From Macrotis lagotis (taxonomy: Eukaryota > Chordata > Mammalia > Peramelemorphia > Peramelidae), in the NCBI RefSeq assembly GCF_037893015.1, contig NC_133658.1:145567982-145631981 (forward strand): 64,000 nucleotides of DNA. Reading direction: 5' to 3'. The notes beneath the pieces are model-generated. The model saw only the letters and a list, made by a program, of their open reading frames with translations. It made no database searches and was not told where the DNA came from. The translations under genes and the position numbers were made by a program. Below are positions 54,231-64,000 of this stretch, piece after piece. The stretch's first letter is position 1. Each line of letters begins with the position of its first letter.

Positions 54231-56735
54231 GACATTCAACAATAATAGTGAGTGTTTAGTAGCTTGAAATAAGAATAGAGGCAGTAAACTAGTTATAGAT
54301 TGAGTTTCCTTGAAATACAGCCTGTTAATTTAATCTGCTTGTCTTATTTTAAATATAGGGCATATAGTAGTAATTACATATTCTATGAAGATCTGTGCAT
54401 ATGTTTATAGACTTTTTAAAGGTTGCATTTCTCCAGTTAATGATAGACTCTAATGTGATCTCCTTTTCTAGCTAAATCTTATGGGGGTTATTATCATTTC
54501 TACTTATATTTGAACCTCAGCTGTTGATTAGTCTAATTCATTATACCCAACTATATCAGCAAGCACACGGACAGTAGGGTCCACATCTCTTTCCTACTTC
54601 TCCCTTTTTCTTTACCCCAGCCTGCCTTTTGGTCCAGATTAGGGTCCAACATGAGGAAGCACAACAAGAATCCCTTCTCCCAGCCTTATCTTGCTCTCTT
54701 GGCTAAATGTTACTCTCCCTCACCTATATAAAAGGGAATTGTTTACCTTCTCTCTCCTTCCAGATGATGGTGAGCTAGGTTCCCTTCTCCAGCCTCTATG
54801 GAATGACATGGTCAACTCAAACCATTTGGTTGAGCAATCATCAACCATGATATCTTTGGTAAGATTCAGAGGACCACCAGACCATTATCTACCTTACTAC
54901 TAGGCCCTTAGGGCCCTCAGACATTGATTGCCATTTCACCTGTCTGTACATCCAAAGGATCTCCTGAACCTTGCCCCAACAGCTTTCATTTGCACCCTGA
55001 GAATAACCAGACCCTTTCAGCTGTCCTGCAGCTAAATCATCCTATAAATTACTCTATATATAGTAAGCTTGTTATGGAACATTGGCAACATAGGAGTGCA
55101 AAAAGGCTGTTTTCATTTGATCACATGTGAATTTGCCAACTTGAGCAGAAGTTAGAATGGTTTGTCTTTCTGAGGTCCCCATGTGCTTAAATATAAAACA
55201 AAACATCTGCTTTGCCTTTATAATCAGAATGATTTAACACTTCATAGAGCAGTGAATGTTAATTGTATCACTCTTAAAGGGAAAGAGTGGTCAAGTTTGT
55301 CATTTTACTGGAGGAAAATAGAATTTCACACACTTCAAAAAAAATTCATTATTTTTTGTCTAAAAAGCTATGCAAATTAATGTTTAATGAGACATAATAT
55401 TCAAATCCAGAACTGAATGAAAAATGATGATTTGTGTGGAGTAGTCATCTATAATATAGTAACCACATCTAACTTTGGGGTTTGGAAAAATGGCAACGCC
55501 ATGTGTTCTTAGACTCAGGATTATCAAATTAAGACTTAAACATGAATTTCTTTCTCTGTATGTTTGTAGAGTGCCATGTGGCTTTAGTTGCATTAATCTG
55601 ATTATGACTGCAAGTTATTTAAGTACTTTGAAATAAATGATTGCTATCTTCCTTGTTTCTCATTTAGTAATGACCAGTCCTGTGACTTAAACAGAAATTA
55701 AGTAATTTTAATATTAATTAAACTTAGCAAGACTTTTTAGGATTTGCTTTCTTTTCATATTTGCAAGGTTATTTATTATAACTTTGTAATCCTAAACTTT
55801 TTATAAACATTATAGTTATTTTATAGCTAGTTGAACTTCCAAGGGAAAGATAAAACCTATACCCATTGTTTGCCTGCTTAAAAAATAAAAAAGAATGTGA
55901 ACTCCTTGAGAACAAGACCTGTCTTTTCTATCTGTATTCCCATTACTTAGCAACAGGTTTGGCATTTTGTGAATGCGTATTAAAATCTTCTTCCTCCCTT
56001 TTTATTTTGTTTTTGGAAAACTGCTTTCATTTGTGTATAACTTAAAGAATATTTTGCCATTATGATGTTGACTAGACAATCGTTATCCAAAGATATCTCA
56101 GTTTGATTTTTGTTTTTCTTTACTTGAAATCTTCATTGACTCATTTGCCATAACTGTCTCATCCTATTTGCATGCTTTGAACTATAGCCATTAACTCAAA
56201 GCCTTTTGAGCTTGATTCATAATTTATGATTTTTGTATCTTTTGAGTAATCTTTTTATACAAAGGGAAGTAGTTTTCCCTAGTGTTGCTACTTTTGCTTT
56301 TGTTATATAAAATTCAGAAAAATGTATTAGAAAATTTTTTAAGTAATATTTTCTTGGCAGTGCAGTTTTGACTAAATTTTGTTGTAGGTGGTTAAAAACA
56401 TAGTATATCCCCTACCCACAAAAAAAAAAGCTGACTACTTCCTTCTTTTGAATCAAGGGTTAAATTAGAGGTTAATAGCTTTTCTAGCCTTTTATATAAA
56501 AAATTTCATAGGAAGAACCAAGAGGTATGTCAGCAGGAAGAAGACCAGAAGAACAGGAAAAACAGAGAAGAGGACAAATGAGGAAAAAAGAGCTGGGAAT
56601 AGGAATGGAAGAATGCTACTAGCAATTTTCCTTTCTTAGCTTTTATTTATATTGTCACCTTCAGTTTTGTTCTTTTTCTCTCCTTATGTATATTTATGCC
56701 TGTGGTTCTAATGGTTGATCGCCTTTTTGTGAGGC
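54231..56735. other. HOOK3 intron 2, no firm feature
   Basis: The longest stretch without a recognised repeat. 54560-55080 contains a TATA-like 'ctatataaaaggg' (54724) and a pyrimidine-rich segment that may be an unrecognised LTR. The rest is AT-rich unique sequence. No exon resembling HOOK3 was found. Confidence 0.4.
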
Positions 56736-57305
56736 AATTTAGTCAGTAAATAGGCATTAAGTTCCTAAGCTTAAGGTACAAAGCAGAGTAGAGACAATCC
56801 CTGATTTCAAGGATCTTTCATAGAGTAATGTGGGAGCATATACCAGATCTATTAAAAGTAATCAGTGGAGTGAAGACATTAGAATTAAGGATTGGCCAAG
56901 GCTTGCTATAGAGGGTGGGATTTTAGCTGGGACTTGGAAGGAAGCCAGGAAGCAGAGATGAAGAGGAAAAGCATTCCATTAATGGGGAACAGCCAAGAAA
57001 ATGCCCAGAGTTGGGAGATGAAATGTCTTATCTGAGGAACATCAAGGAGAGCCAATGTGACTGGATGAAGGAGTGTTTAAAAATTAGAAAGACGGAAGTG
57101 ACCAGTCCAAGAAGGGATTTAAAAATCAAACCTATAGGTTTTTTGGAGGCGATAGGGACTTACTGGAGTTCACTGGGTGGGGGCAGGACTCTGGTCCAGG
57201 GAGCTAGCTGTTATGAAAGTAAAATTCTTAAACCTTGGCAATAGATTGAATGTGGGAAGTCTAGGATAACCCCTAAATTGTGAGTCTGAGAGATTAGTAG
57301 GATGG
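56736..57305 (-). mobile_element. L2 LINE, reverse
   Basis: 'ttaggattggccaaggcttgctatagagggtgggattttagctgggacttggaaggaagcc', 'gaacatcaaggagagccaatgtgactgg' and 'ggcgatagggacttactggag' are the antisense L2 3' coding end. Confidence 0.85.
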
Positions 57306-57309
57306 TGTT

Positions 57310-57480
57310 GCTCTGGGCAGTGTAGTGGAAAGAATACTCATCATGGAAGCAGAAAATTAATCTCAGTTCATATCTGAATTCCAACACTTAAAGTATGATT
57401 TTGCACAAGTCACACAACTTCTCTGAAATTCCATTTCTGTAAAATTGTTGGGGGGATACTTGAAGCAGCTTGACAAGATG
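57310..57480 (+). mobile_element. MIR-type CORE-SINE relic
   Basis: 'gcagtgtagtggaaagaatactcatcatgg', 'ttttgcacaagtcacacaacttctctg', 'ccatttctgtaaaattg'. Confidence 0.6.
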
Positions 57481-57523
57481 AATAAAAAAGAGATCTCTTA
57501 GTTGTAAAAAAAACCTGGGTTCA

Positions 57524-57681
57524 GGGGGCAGCTAGGTGGCATAGTGGATAAAGCACCAGCCCTGGAGTCAGGAGTAGCTGGGTTCAAATCCGGAGATACT
57601 TCATAATGACCTAGCTGTGTGGCCTTGGGCAAGCCACTTAACCCTGTTTGCCTTGCAAAAAAAAAAAAAAAAACCTGGGGG
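57524..57681 (+). mobile_element. tRNA-derived SINE with 16-bp TSD
   Basis: aaaaaacctgggttca precedes the element (57507-57523 region) and follows it (from 57682). 'cctcagac' is missing after the B box. Confidence 0.92.
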
Positions 57682-57699
57682 AAAAAACCTGGGTTCAAA

Positions 57700-58440
57700 T
57701 CCCCTCCCACTTCTCTTTCACTCTGGTCTTGCTTTGACTAACATACTTCTAAGGTCAACATTTCTACAAACACTTTTGATCCCATTTATAAATGTTTATT
57801 CCCGCCCTTCTCCTGTCTTCTCCAGCAAATTGTGTCTACTATCCATACCACTGTCTCTCTTATTTTCATTTTCTCCCTATCTATTGATTTCTTTTCTACA
57901 GTTTACAACCATGGTCAAATTTCCTTCATCCTTTAAAAAAAAAAATTTGTTACACCCCGCTTTGTCTGCCAGCTATCATTTTATTTTCTGCTTTCTCTCC
58001 TCTTCCTCTTTTATAAAGTCTTTGACATCTGTTTTTTCTCCTCATCATTTAAACTGAAACTGCCCTATCCAAAGTTACCAGTGATCTCTTAATTGCCAAA
58101 TCTAATGCCCCTTCCTTCTCAGCTATTTTACACAGTTGACCATTTTCTCTGGGCTAGTCTCTTTTCTAATAGTTTCTTGAGATTGCTTTCTTAGTTCTCC
58201 TATCTGCCCCCAAACTCCTCTCCGCTCTCCTTTGCTGATTTTCATCCATGTCTCAGCCTTCCTGGCTGCTTTTCCCCTTTTTTTGGCAGTATTGTTTCAC
58301 TCAGTGAACTTGTCTACTCCCAGGGGTTTAATTATTATCTCTCTGCAGATAACTACCATATCTACTAATCTACACCTAGTTAAGCCTTAGCTGAAGCTAT
58401 ACTCATACATTTTCAAATGTCTATTGGATGTTTGAGTAGG
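57700..58440 (+). mobile_element. L2 LINE coding region, 5' piece
   Basis: 'aactgccctatccaaagttaccagtgatctcttaattgccaaatctaatgcccc' followed by 'ttttacacagttgacc' is the L2 reverse-transcriptase segment. It continues at 58800 after a SINE cluster. Confidence 0.8.
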
Positions 58441-58444
58441 TTTG

Positions 58445-58800
58445 TTTTTAAGTCATTTCAGGCCTGACCCACCCTCTCTGACCCCATTTAGGGTTTTCTT
58501 GGCAAAGATACTGGATTGTTTTGCCATTTCATTATCCAACTGATTTTAAGATGAGGACCTCAGGCAAATAGGGTCTCTTTTTTTTTTGGTTGTGTTTATA
58601 ATTTTTTAAAAATTTTATTTATTTAAGGTAGTGGGGTTAACTGACTTGCCCAAGGTCACACAGCTAGGTAATTAAGTGTCTGAGGCTGGATTTGAACTCA
58701 GGTCCTCCTGACTCCACAGTCAGTTCTCTATTCACTGCACCACCTAGCTGCCCTAGAACTCTTGACTTCTGGCTCAGCACTCTATCCACCATGCCACCAA
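58445..58800 (-). mobile_element. MAR1-type SINE, reverse, carrying another SINE
   Basis: 'agtcatttcaggcctgacc...ccccatttagggttttcttggcaaagatactggattgttttgcc' is antisense MAR1. Its tRNA-like end lies at 58756-58800 ('tctggctcagcactctatccacc'). It splits the L2. Confidence 0.8.
58581..58757 (-). mobile_element. tRNA-derived SINE, alternative tail subtype, inside MAR1
   Basis: Inverted copy with the tail 'ttttaaaaattttatttatttaaggtagtggggtt', as at 47385-47541, and gccacctagctgccc-like end at 58741-58754. Confidence 0.9.
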
Positions 58801-59165
58801 TTGGCCCTTGAGTAGATGTAAGCATCTCAAATTCAAGGTGTTTGAAGTAGAATTCATTATCTTCTTCCCCAAAACCCTCCTTACTTCTGAACTCTGCAAT
58901 TGTTAATACTCAGTTGGTGTTTATTAAATGTGTTTGACTAGCCAACTCTTAACTCACATGGTCAGTTTGTTGCCAGATTTTATCCCCTTCTCTCTACTCA
59001 CACAACTGCTGCCCTAGGTGGGGCCCTCATCACCTCACACCTGGTCTACTGAAATGACCTTCTGGGTGGTCTTCCTGGCTCAGGTCCCTTTCTATTCAGG
59101 TTTCTCCTCCATTCAGTTGCCTACTTTAGTTTCCTAAATCACAGGTATACTTTAGTAAATAATTA
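58801..59165 (+). mobile_element. L2 LINE, 3' continuation
   Basis: 'gtagaattcattatcttcttccccaaaaccctcc', 'ccctcatcacctcacacctggtctactgaaatgacc' and 'tcctccattcagttgcc' continue the L2 frame from before the MAR1 insertion. Confidence 0.8.
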
Positions 59166-59219
59166 CTAATTTTTAAATAAAGTTTAAGGTCACAAAGGTC
59201 TTACATCAGAGTTTTCATT

Positions 59220-59680
59220 TTATTAATAGTTTTACTTAGCTCTTTAAAGATGGCAAAAAATTTTACAAATAGCTCATTTTATCTTCACAGCAGTCTTGGG
59301 AGGTAGATGTTATTATTATTCCCAATACCAAATGAAGATGTAGCCAGCAGAGGTGAAATAGTATTTTCAGAGCACACAGCTAGTATCTGAGGCCCAGGAA
59401 GAACTCAGACCTTTCTAACTCTAGGTCCTAGGCTCCCTTCCTTGTGCTACCTAACTGCCTGTTTTAGTCTCCTAACAACCCAGAGAAATAGGTAAAATAG
59501 ATATTAGCATCCTTTTACAGTTGAGTAGTTTGTGACTTTCCTTAAAAAAAGGTTTAAATCGTCTCCACAAGGATACCCAGCTAGCAGGGGGGCAGACCCT
59601 AACCTTGGATCAAATTTTTTTCCAAATCCAGTTGTCCCTCCATTATACTGCCATTGTTCTAATACATATAAGAATAATGA
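59220..59680 (-). mobile_element. MIR/CORE-SINE-type elements, reverse
   Basis: 59220-59465 follows the antisense order ('aaaattttacaaatagctcattttatcttcacagcagtcttgggagg...'). 59480-59660 looks like a second remnant ('gatacccagctagcagg'). Confidence 0.6.
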
Positions 59681-60184
59681 TCTTGAGATCTAGTTTTAGC
59701 ATCTCAATATGGTGTAATCAAAGTTTTATATGACTCCTTGAAAAATCATGAGTTTTTTTTAACTAATGACATGATTGGTTGTTTCTTGTTCAGAAATAGC
59801 ATCTAACTTTCTGTTCTTTTTTTTTTGATAAATTAATTATAAAGTTATCTCAAATAACCATCAGAAATTCAGATAATATATGTAAATGCTTTATAAATAC
59901 TAATGTACAACATCAGTGCCAATTGTTATTGTGTTAGTTTGTCCTAATTATGTTTGTACAAATTTTATATACATAATAAATTCTTGGTGGGTTTTTTCAT
60001 ATCTTGAATTTATAGATAAATTCTTAAACAGGATAAGAGTCCATAGTTTTTAAAGTATTTCCAAAGAAGTATGGTTAGCAGTTTGCTATTTTACTTAAGT
60101 ATCAGATGTTGTGTTTTACCTAGGGTCACAAATCATGTCCTGATTTTGTTAAGTATCCATCAGTGTACATCATCCTGTTTCTTC

Positions 60185-60345
60185 TGAGAGGAGAGTGGTA
60201 CAATGGAGGGAATGATAGATTTGAAGAAGTAGACATGGGTTTGACTCTCTGTGACTTTGGGGAAATCATTTAATGTCTCTCAGCTCCTTTTCTCTGAAGT
60301 GAGGGGATTGAACCAGAATCGGACCTCTCTTATAGCTCTTAATCT
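60185..60345 (+). mobile_element. MIR-type CORE-SINE relic
   Basis: 'gagtggtacaatggagggaatgatagatttgaagaagtagacatgggtttgactc', 'gactttggggaaatcatttaatgtctctcagc', 'gaagtgaggggattgaacc'. Confidence 0.65.
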
Positions 60346-62712
60346 ATAATCATATGATATATTGTAATTAGGTGACTTGAAGCAGATTTTACAAGAACAG
60401 CTGATTTATATGGAGTATATCAACTGGAAATCTTGGCAACTTGACACTTCATAATTCATTGGCAGCCCAAGTGTTATCTTCAAAGGTTCAAAATTCTTCA
60501 TCTTCAAAGGAAGAATAAAGTTATATTTAATACCTGATTTGTTTGGGGTTTTTCAATTTACTTTCATAAATATGTTTTTTATTTCAACTTCACAAAATCT
60601 TTTGTCATAGGTACACATTGTGTTCATTTTATTCACGAAGTAGTTGCTATAAAGAGGGTGGGTAATTTGTCAAAGGTCATTTAACTAGTATATGACAAAA
60701 GTGGATTTAAGAATTCTCCTGACTTCTAGGTCAGTTATTTCCATTGCATTATTTTGTCTTCCTGCACTATATTTTATATCATTTTATTTTAAAAGAGTTA
60801 GTAATCTAAATATTTTATGATAATTGTTAATTAGAATTCTTGTTAAGTCAGTAGGCCATTTTTTTCCCTTTTATTAAATTTCAAAGACATTTTATTCAAA
60901 GTCCTCCTGCTTGGAAGAATAAGATATATGGCAGTCTGATTATGCTTTAAGAACTTCACTGTACATTATGTATTATGTACCTACAACCCTGCAATTTAAC
61001 AAAAAAGCCAGTATTTAAATCAAGAATCAAGGCTTTGAATGAACTATGGGGGTACTGTATAGTCAGTAGTGTGTTAATTATTCAAAGTTTTGAACTATGG
61101 TGCTTTATGTATTTTAAATCAGTATTCTGCCTAAAAATGAAGATTTTAATAGTAGTTATTTGTGGTGAGAAAAAGCTGCTAATTTTTTTTTATTTTTTTT
61201 AAGCTGCTAATTTTTAAAACAAGATTCTTTGTGGGTAAAATTGTTTTAGGAACCAAAGTCTACACAAACATCCTTTTGTTTTTCTTTTAAATATTAACTC
61301 ATTTCACTGTTTCTAGTACAATTTAAAATGGAAAGATTTTCTTGGGCACTGACACAGTGTTCACAGTAATATTCTAAACATAGAAGCATGTTAATCAGTT
61401 ATTGTACAGCTATCAGTAGGTCCCAAAATATGAAGGGAATCAAACAGCTTTCAAGTTCAGTCAAAGTAGTACCTATTCTTCATATTCAGAAAACATTCTG
61501 AATATTTAGAATGTGGAAAGCATTTCCATTTACATATGATGAACTTAAATATTGGATAGTCCATTTCTTAACAATGCACTTAGAAGTTTCTGGATATATT
61601 TTGTGAAGTATAAGGTAGGGATAAAATGAGCTAATCAAGATAAGATTATTAGTTGGAGAGGGGGTTTTGGTACTTAAAGAAAAAAATATTAAATTGTTCT
61701 CAAATATATATTTAAATATTTTTTATGATTGTTACACAGGCATTTTATTCTCAAAAATGCCAATAATTGAAGCAAAAAAGAGAGAGGATCAGGTAATTAG
61801 CCTAGGACTATACTTTTTTGCTGGGTAAGTACTGGTTACATGTAACACTTTGGAATTACATATTAGTTATCTATTCCTCAATCATATTTCAAATAGGTTT
61901 AAAATAATCCATGTTAATAAGTCACCAGAAAATAAAAGTGAACATTTATATGTAAATAGAGATTTTGAAGTATTAAAGCCAGGCTTCTCTTACTATATGT
62001 TGTTCTTTAGTTTTTGGTTCAGCAAGTCTTATAGAATGTATGATTGGCATCTGATAATTCATTGTTTTAAAGAAATTTCTAAGATTTTTTTTTAATCTTT
62101 TTTAAAAATATTTTTCTCACCTTTTGTTCAGATTCAGCAAGCATTTATTAAACATTTAATATGTATACAAGACTTTGTGATAAATTGGGCATATAAAAGT
62201 GGAACAGAAAAGAACTTTTACCCTCAAATGTTTGACTGCAGTTTATGGCCCACTTAGGTAGGTGCTGATTGTTGCCAAACAGTAAATGATTTTCAGAAGT
62301 TAAGGCAGGGCAGCATGGGAAACTAGGTGTTCCAACTAATTGATCCCATGTAATAGGAATCAGTGAAAACACAAACTTGTCAGTTTCTTTATATTAAAGA
62401 TTAATTTTCCTTAGAATTAATATTACTCCATGAATTCTTGAAGTATGAAATTCTAATAAGTGATTTTTGTTGAGTGGTTGATTACTCAGACTTGAAAGTT
62501 TCCCTGGTAGTAAGTCACATTCGTGTAGTGCTTTAAGCTTACAAAGGGCATTGCCTATTTTGGTTTATGTACCATTTAGGGCCCTGACTGCTGTCTCTGC
62601 CATAAGCAGTGCTGGGAGTAGAACAGCAGTAAGTATAACTTAAATTCATGTGACTTGTTTCAAATCTGGCGGGGGGGAAGATCTATAAGTATTTCATTAG
62701 TATTAATACATA
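60346..62712. other. HOOK3 intron 2, mostly unrecognised
   Basis: A faint reverse MIR pattern occurs at 60600-60770 and an antisense L2 3' end at 62130-62240 ('agcaagcatttattaaacatttaatatg'). Otherwise AT-rich unique sequence with no exon found. Confidence 0.4.
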
Positions 62713-62862
62713 AGGGCAGCCAAGTGATATAAATGGATAGAGCTCCAGTCTTGGAGTCAGGAGGTTCTGATTTCAAATGTGACCTCAGGCACTTTATACC
62801 TAGCTGTGTGACCTTGGGTAAGTCATTTAACCCCATTGCCTTGCAAAAAAACCCAACAAAAA
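62713..62862 (+). mobile_element. tRNA-derived SINE, diverged
   Basis: 'agggcagccaagtgatataaatgg...cttggagtcaggagg...ccccattgccttgcaaaaaaaccc'. Confidence 0.9.
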
Positions 62863-62928
62863 ATATTAGCTACATTTAAACTTTTATGTTTCCTACCTGA
62901 AATATTACATTAAAATGTACCATTGTTA

Positions 62929-62933
<5 letters not shown>

Positions 62934-62973
<40 letters not shown>
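62934..62973 (+). repeat. (AC)n microsatellite
   Basis: About 20 uninterrupted AC units. Confidence 0.95.
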
Positions 62974-62976
<3 letters not shown>

Positions 62977-62999
62977 AGGAGTTTATTTATCAACACAAA

Positions 63000-63160
63000 A
63001 TTGAAAAAGAATTTTTTTCTTAATTTCTTAAAAAATTTATCTTCCCAGTTATTTGTAAAGATAATTTTCAACATTCATCTTTGAAGTATTCTCCCTCCCA
63101 CCCTTTCTTCCTTCCCCTTACCCTAGGATAGATAGCAGATAATCTGTTAAAGGTTATAGA
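63000..63160 (-). mobile_element. L1 3' UTR fragment, reverse
   Basis: 'cagttatttgtaaagataattttcaacattcatctttgaagtattctccctcccaccc' resembles the reversed L1 3' UTR at 15640-15740. Confidence 0.55.
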
Positions 63161-63319
63161 AAAGATTATTTTCTTATACAATTTTACCCCTTCCATACTA
63201 TAAATTAAATCCTAAGATCTTTTCTCATCTGTATAATAGCTCTAATACTGTTCAAATTTTATATACTTAAATATAGCAACTGTACATGAATATAACAGTC
63301 TCTGAATAGGGAACCTTAA

Positions 63320-64000
63320 AACACCCCATTTTACAGAAAAGGAAGCTGAGCCCCAGAGAGGGTGAATGATTTGTCCATGGTCATATAGGCAAGAGACTGA
63401 TCTGGCTCCAAACACATTGTTTTTTCCCACTCCTGTCTTAGCACAGTGCCTGTGCTACTACCATGTAGTAGAATCCTCGATAAATAAATGCTTGTAGACT
63501 GACAACCTCCAAGAATTGTCATAAAAATCAAATGAGGTTATGTGGTCAAGGTGCTTTGCAAGTTTCAGTGTGCTATATAAATGCCAGCTATTATTACTGT
63601 ACACATAGTTTTTCAAAGGAGAAAGATAGTTTCCTCTTAGTTATAATCAGTTGAAAGATAAGTGTTAGCATTTCTTTCTTATTTCCTTTTAGATGCCCAT
63701 AGCTTTTTCCTCATCTTTTGCCTTATCTATGTATATAAGTTACCATTATAAAGCACTCATTGATCATCATAACACTTTAACTTTGGCTAAGTCATTGCAT
63801 CAGCTTCCTCATCAATAAAATGAAACATGTGATCTAATGGATTTGCTGGGTTTCACTGAGCTCCTGTCTACTGTGATTTTTATAATTCTTAGTACTGCAA
63901 ATGGTATGATCTCCATTTTACAGATGCAATCCTAGGGTTCAAAAAGTTAAGTGACTTGCTCTCATACAGCTAGTAACTCTAAGCTCTTCAATTGGTCTTC
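63320..64000 (-). mobile_element. MIR-type elements, reverse
   Basis: 63320-63600 ('ccccattttacagaaaaggaagctgagccccagagaggg' through 'ctatataaatgccagctattatt') and 63860-64000 ('ctccattttacagatgcaatcctagg...gacttgctctcatacagctag') are old CORE-SINE copies. 63610-63860 is unrecognised. Confidence 0.6.

Noticed and set aside
53975..54267. Overlapping frames on both strands near 54.1 kb
   Set aside because: Low-complexity polypyrimidine tract.
49599..64000. HOOK3 exon 3
   Set aside because: No segment encoding a DPAYFDENWLNRIK-like sequence was found. It probably lies beyond the window.

Overview
The window is vertebrate nuclear DNA, almost certainly from a marsupial and plausibly a dasyurid. 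No prokaryotic, phage or plasmid features were seen. The evidence is short coding exons with GT-AG introns, one dense CpG island in AT-rich surroundings, and heavy retroposon content. The most frequent repeat is a tRNA-derived SINE of marsupial type (A box near 'tggcgcagtgg', B box near 'gttcaaatcc', tail 'ccttgcaaaaacc' plus poly-A). MAR1-type and MIR-type CORE-SINEs, L2, L1/HAL1 and LTR fragments accompany it. The species assignment is inference.

Two protein-coding genes are present in part, arranged head to head. On the minus strand are the first three coding exons of RNF170 (start-codon exon 20861-21001, then 12045-12120, then 8394-8502), an ER-membrane RING ubiquitin ligase. On the plus strand are the first two coding exons of HOOK3 (37140-37196 and 49513-49598), a dynein-dynactin adaptor. 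Both genes run off the window. Between them lies a CpG island (about 35.7-37.8 kb) with GC boxes, a perfect CRE palindrome, an ETS-like site and NRF1-like sites, which looks like a shared bidirectional promoter. The RNF170-HOOK3 order matches the arrangement known in other mammals.

The rest is intronic or intergenic. 1-8.4 kb (RNF170 intron): a nested LINE block in which an old L1/HAL1 was split by a near full-length ORF1-only HAL1-like element, with later SINE and L1 insertions. 8.5-20.8 kb: RNF170 introns with many SINEs, L2, an L1 split by a solo-LTR-like element, and a young L1 3' end. 21-35.6 kb: presumed 5' intron of RNF170 with a Tc1/mariner-like DNA transposon remnant, L2 copies, a processed TPT1 pseudogene carrying two SINE insertions, and a second solo LTR inside an L2. 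37.2-49.5 kb: HOOK3 intron 1 with a GC-rich minisatellite near the donor, L2, and a LINE fossil encoding a C2H2 finger. 49.6-64 kb: HOOK3 intron 2 with a 1.7-kb L1, L2, MIR and SINE copies.

No new biological system is apparent. The points most worth checking are the inverted SINE pair flanking an RNF170 exon, the 1.35-kb stop-free frame upstream of and in register with the HOOK3 start codon, the 28/40-bp minisatellite beside the HOOK3 donor, the nested HAL1 structure, the TPT1 retropseudogene and the two LTR insertions. Repeat boundaries were read by eye and are approximate unless a target-site duplication is quoted.
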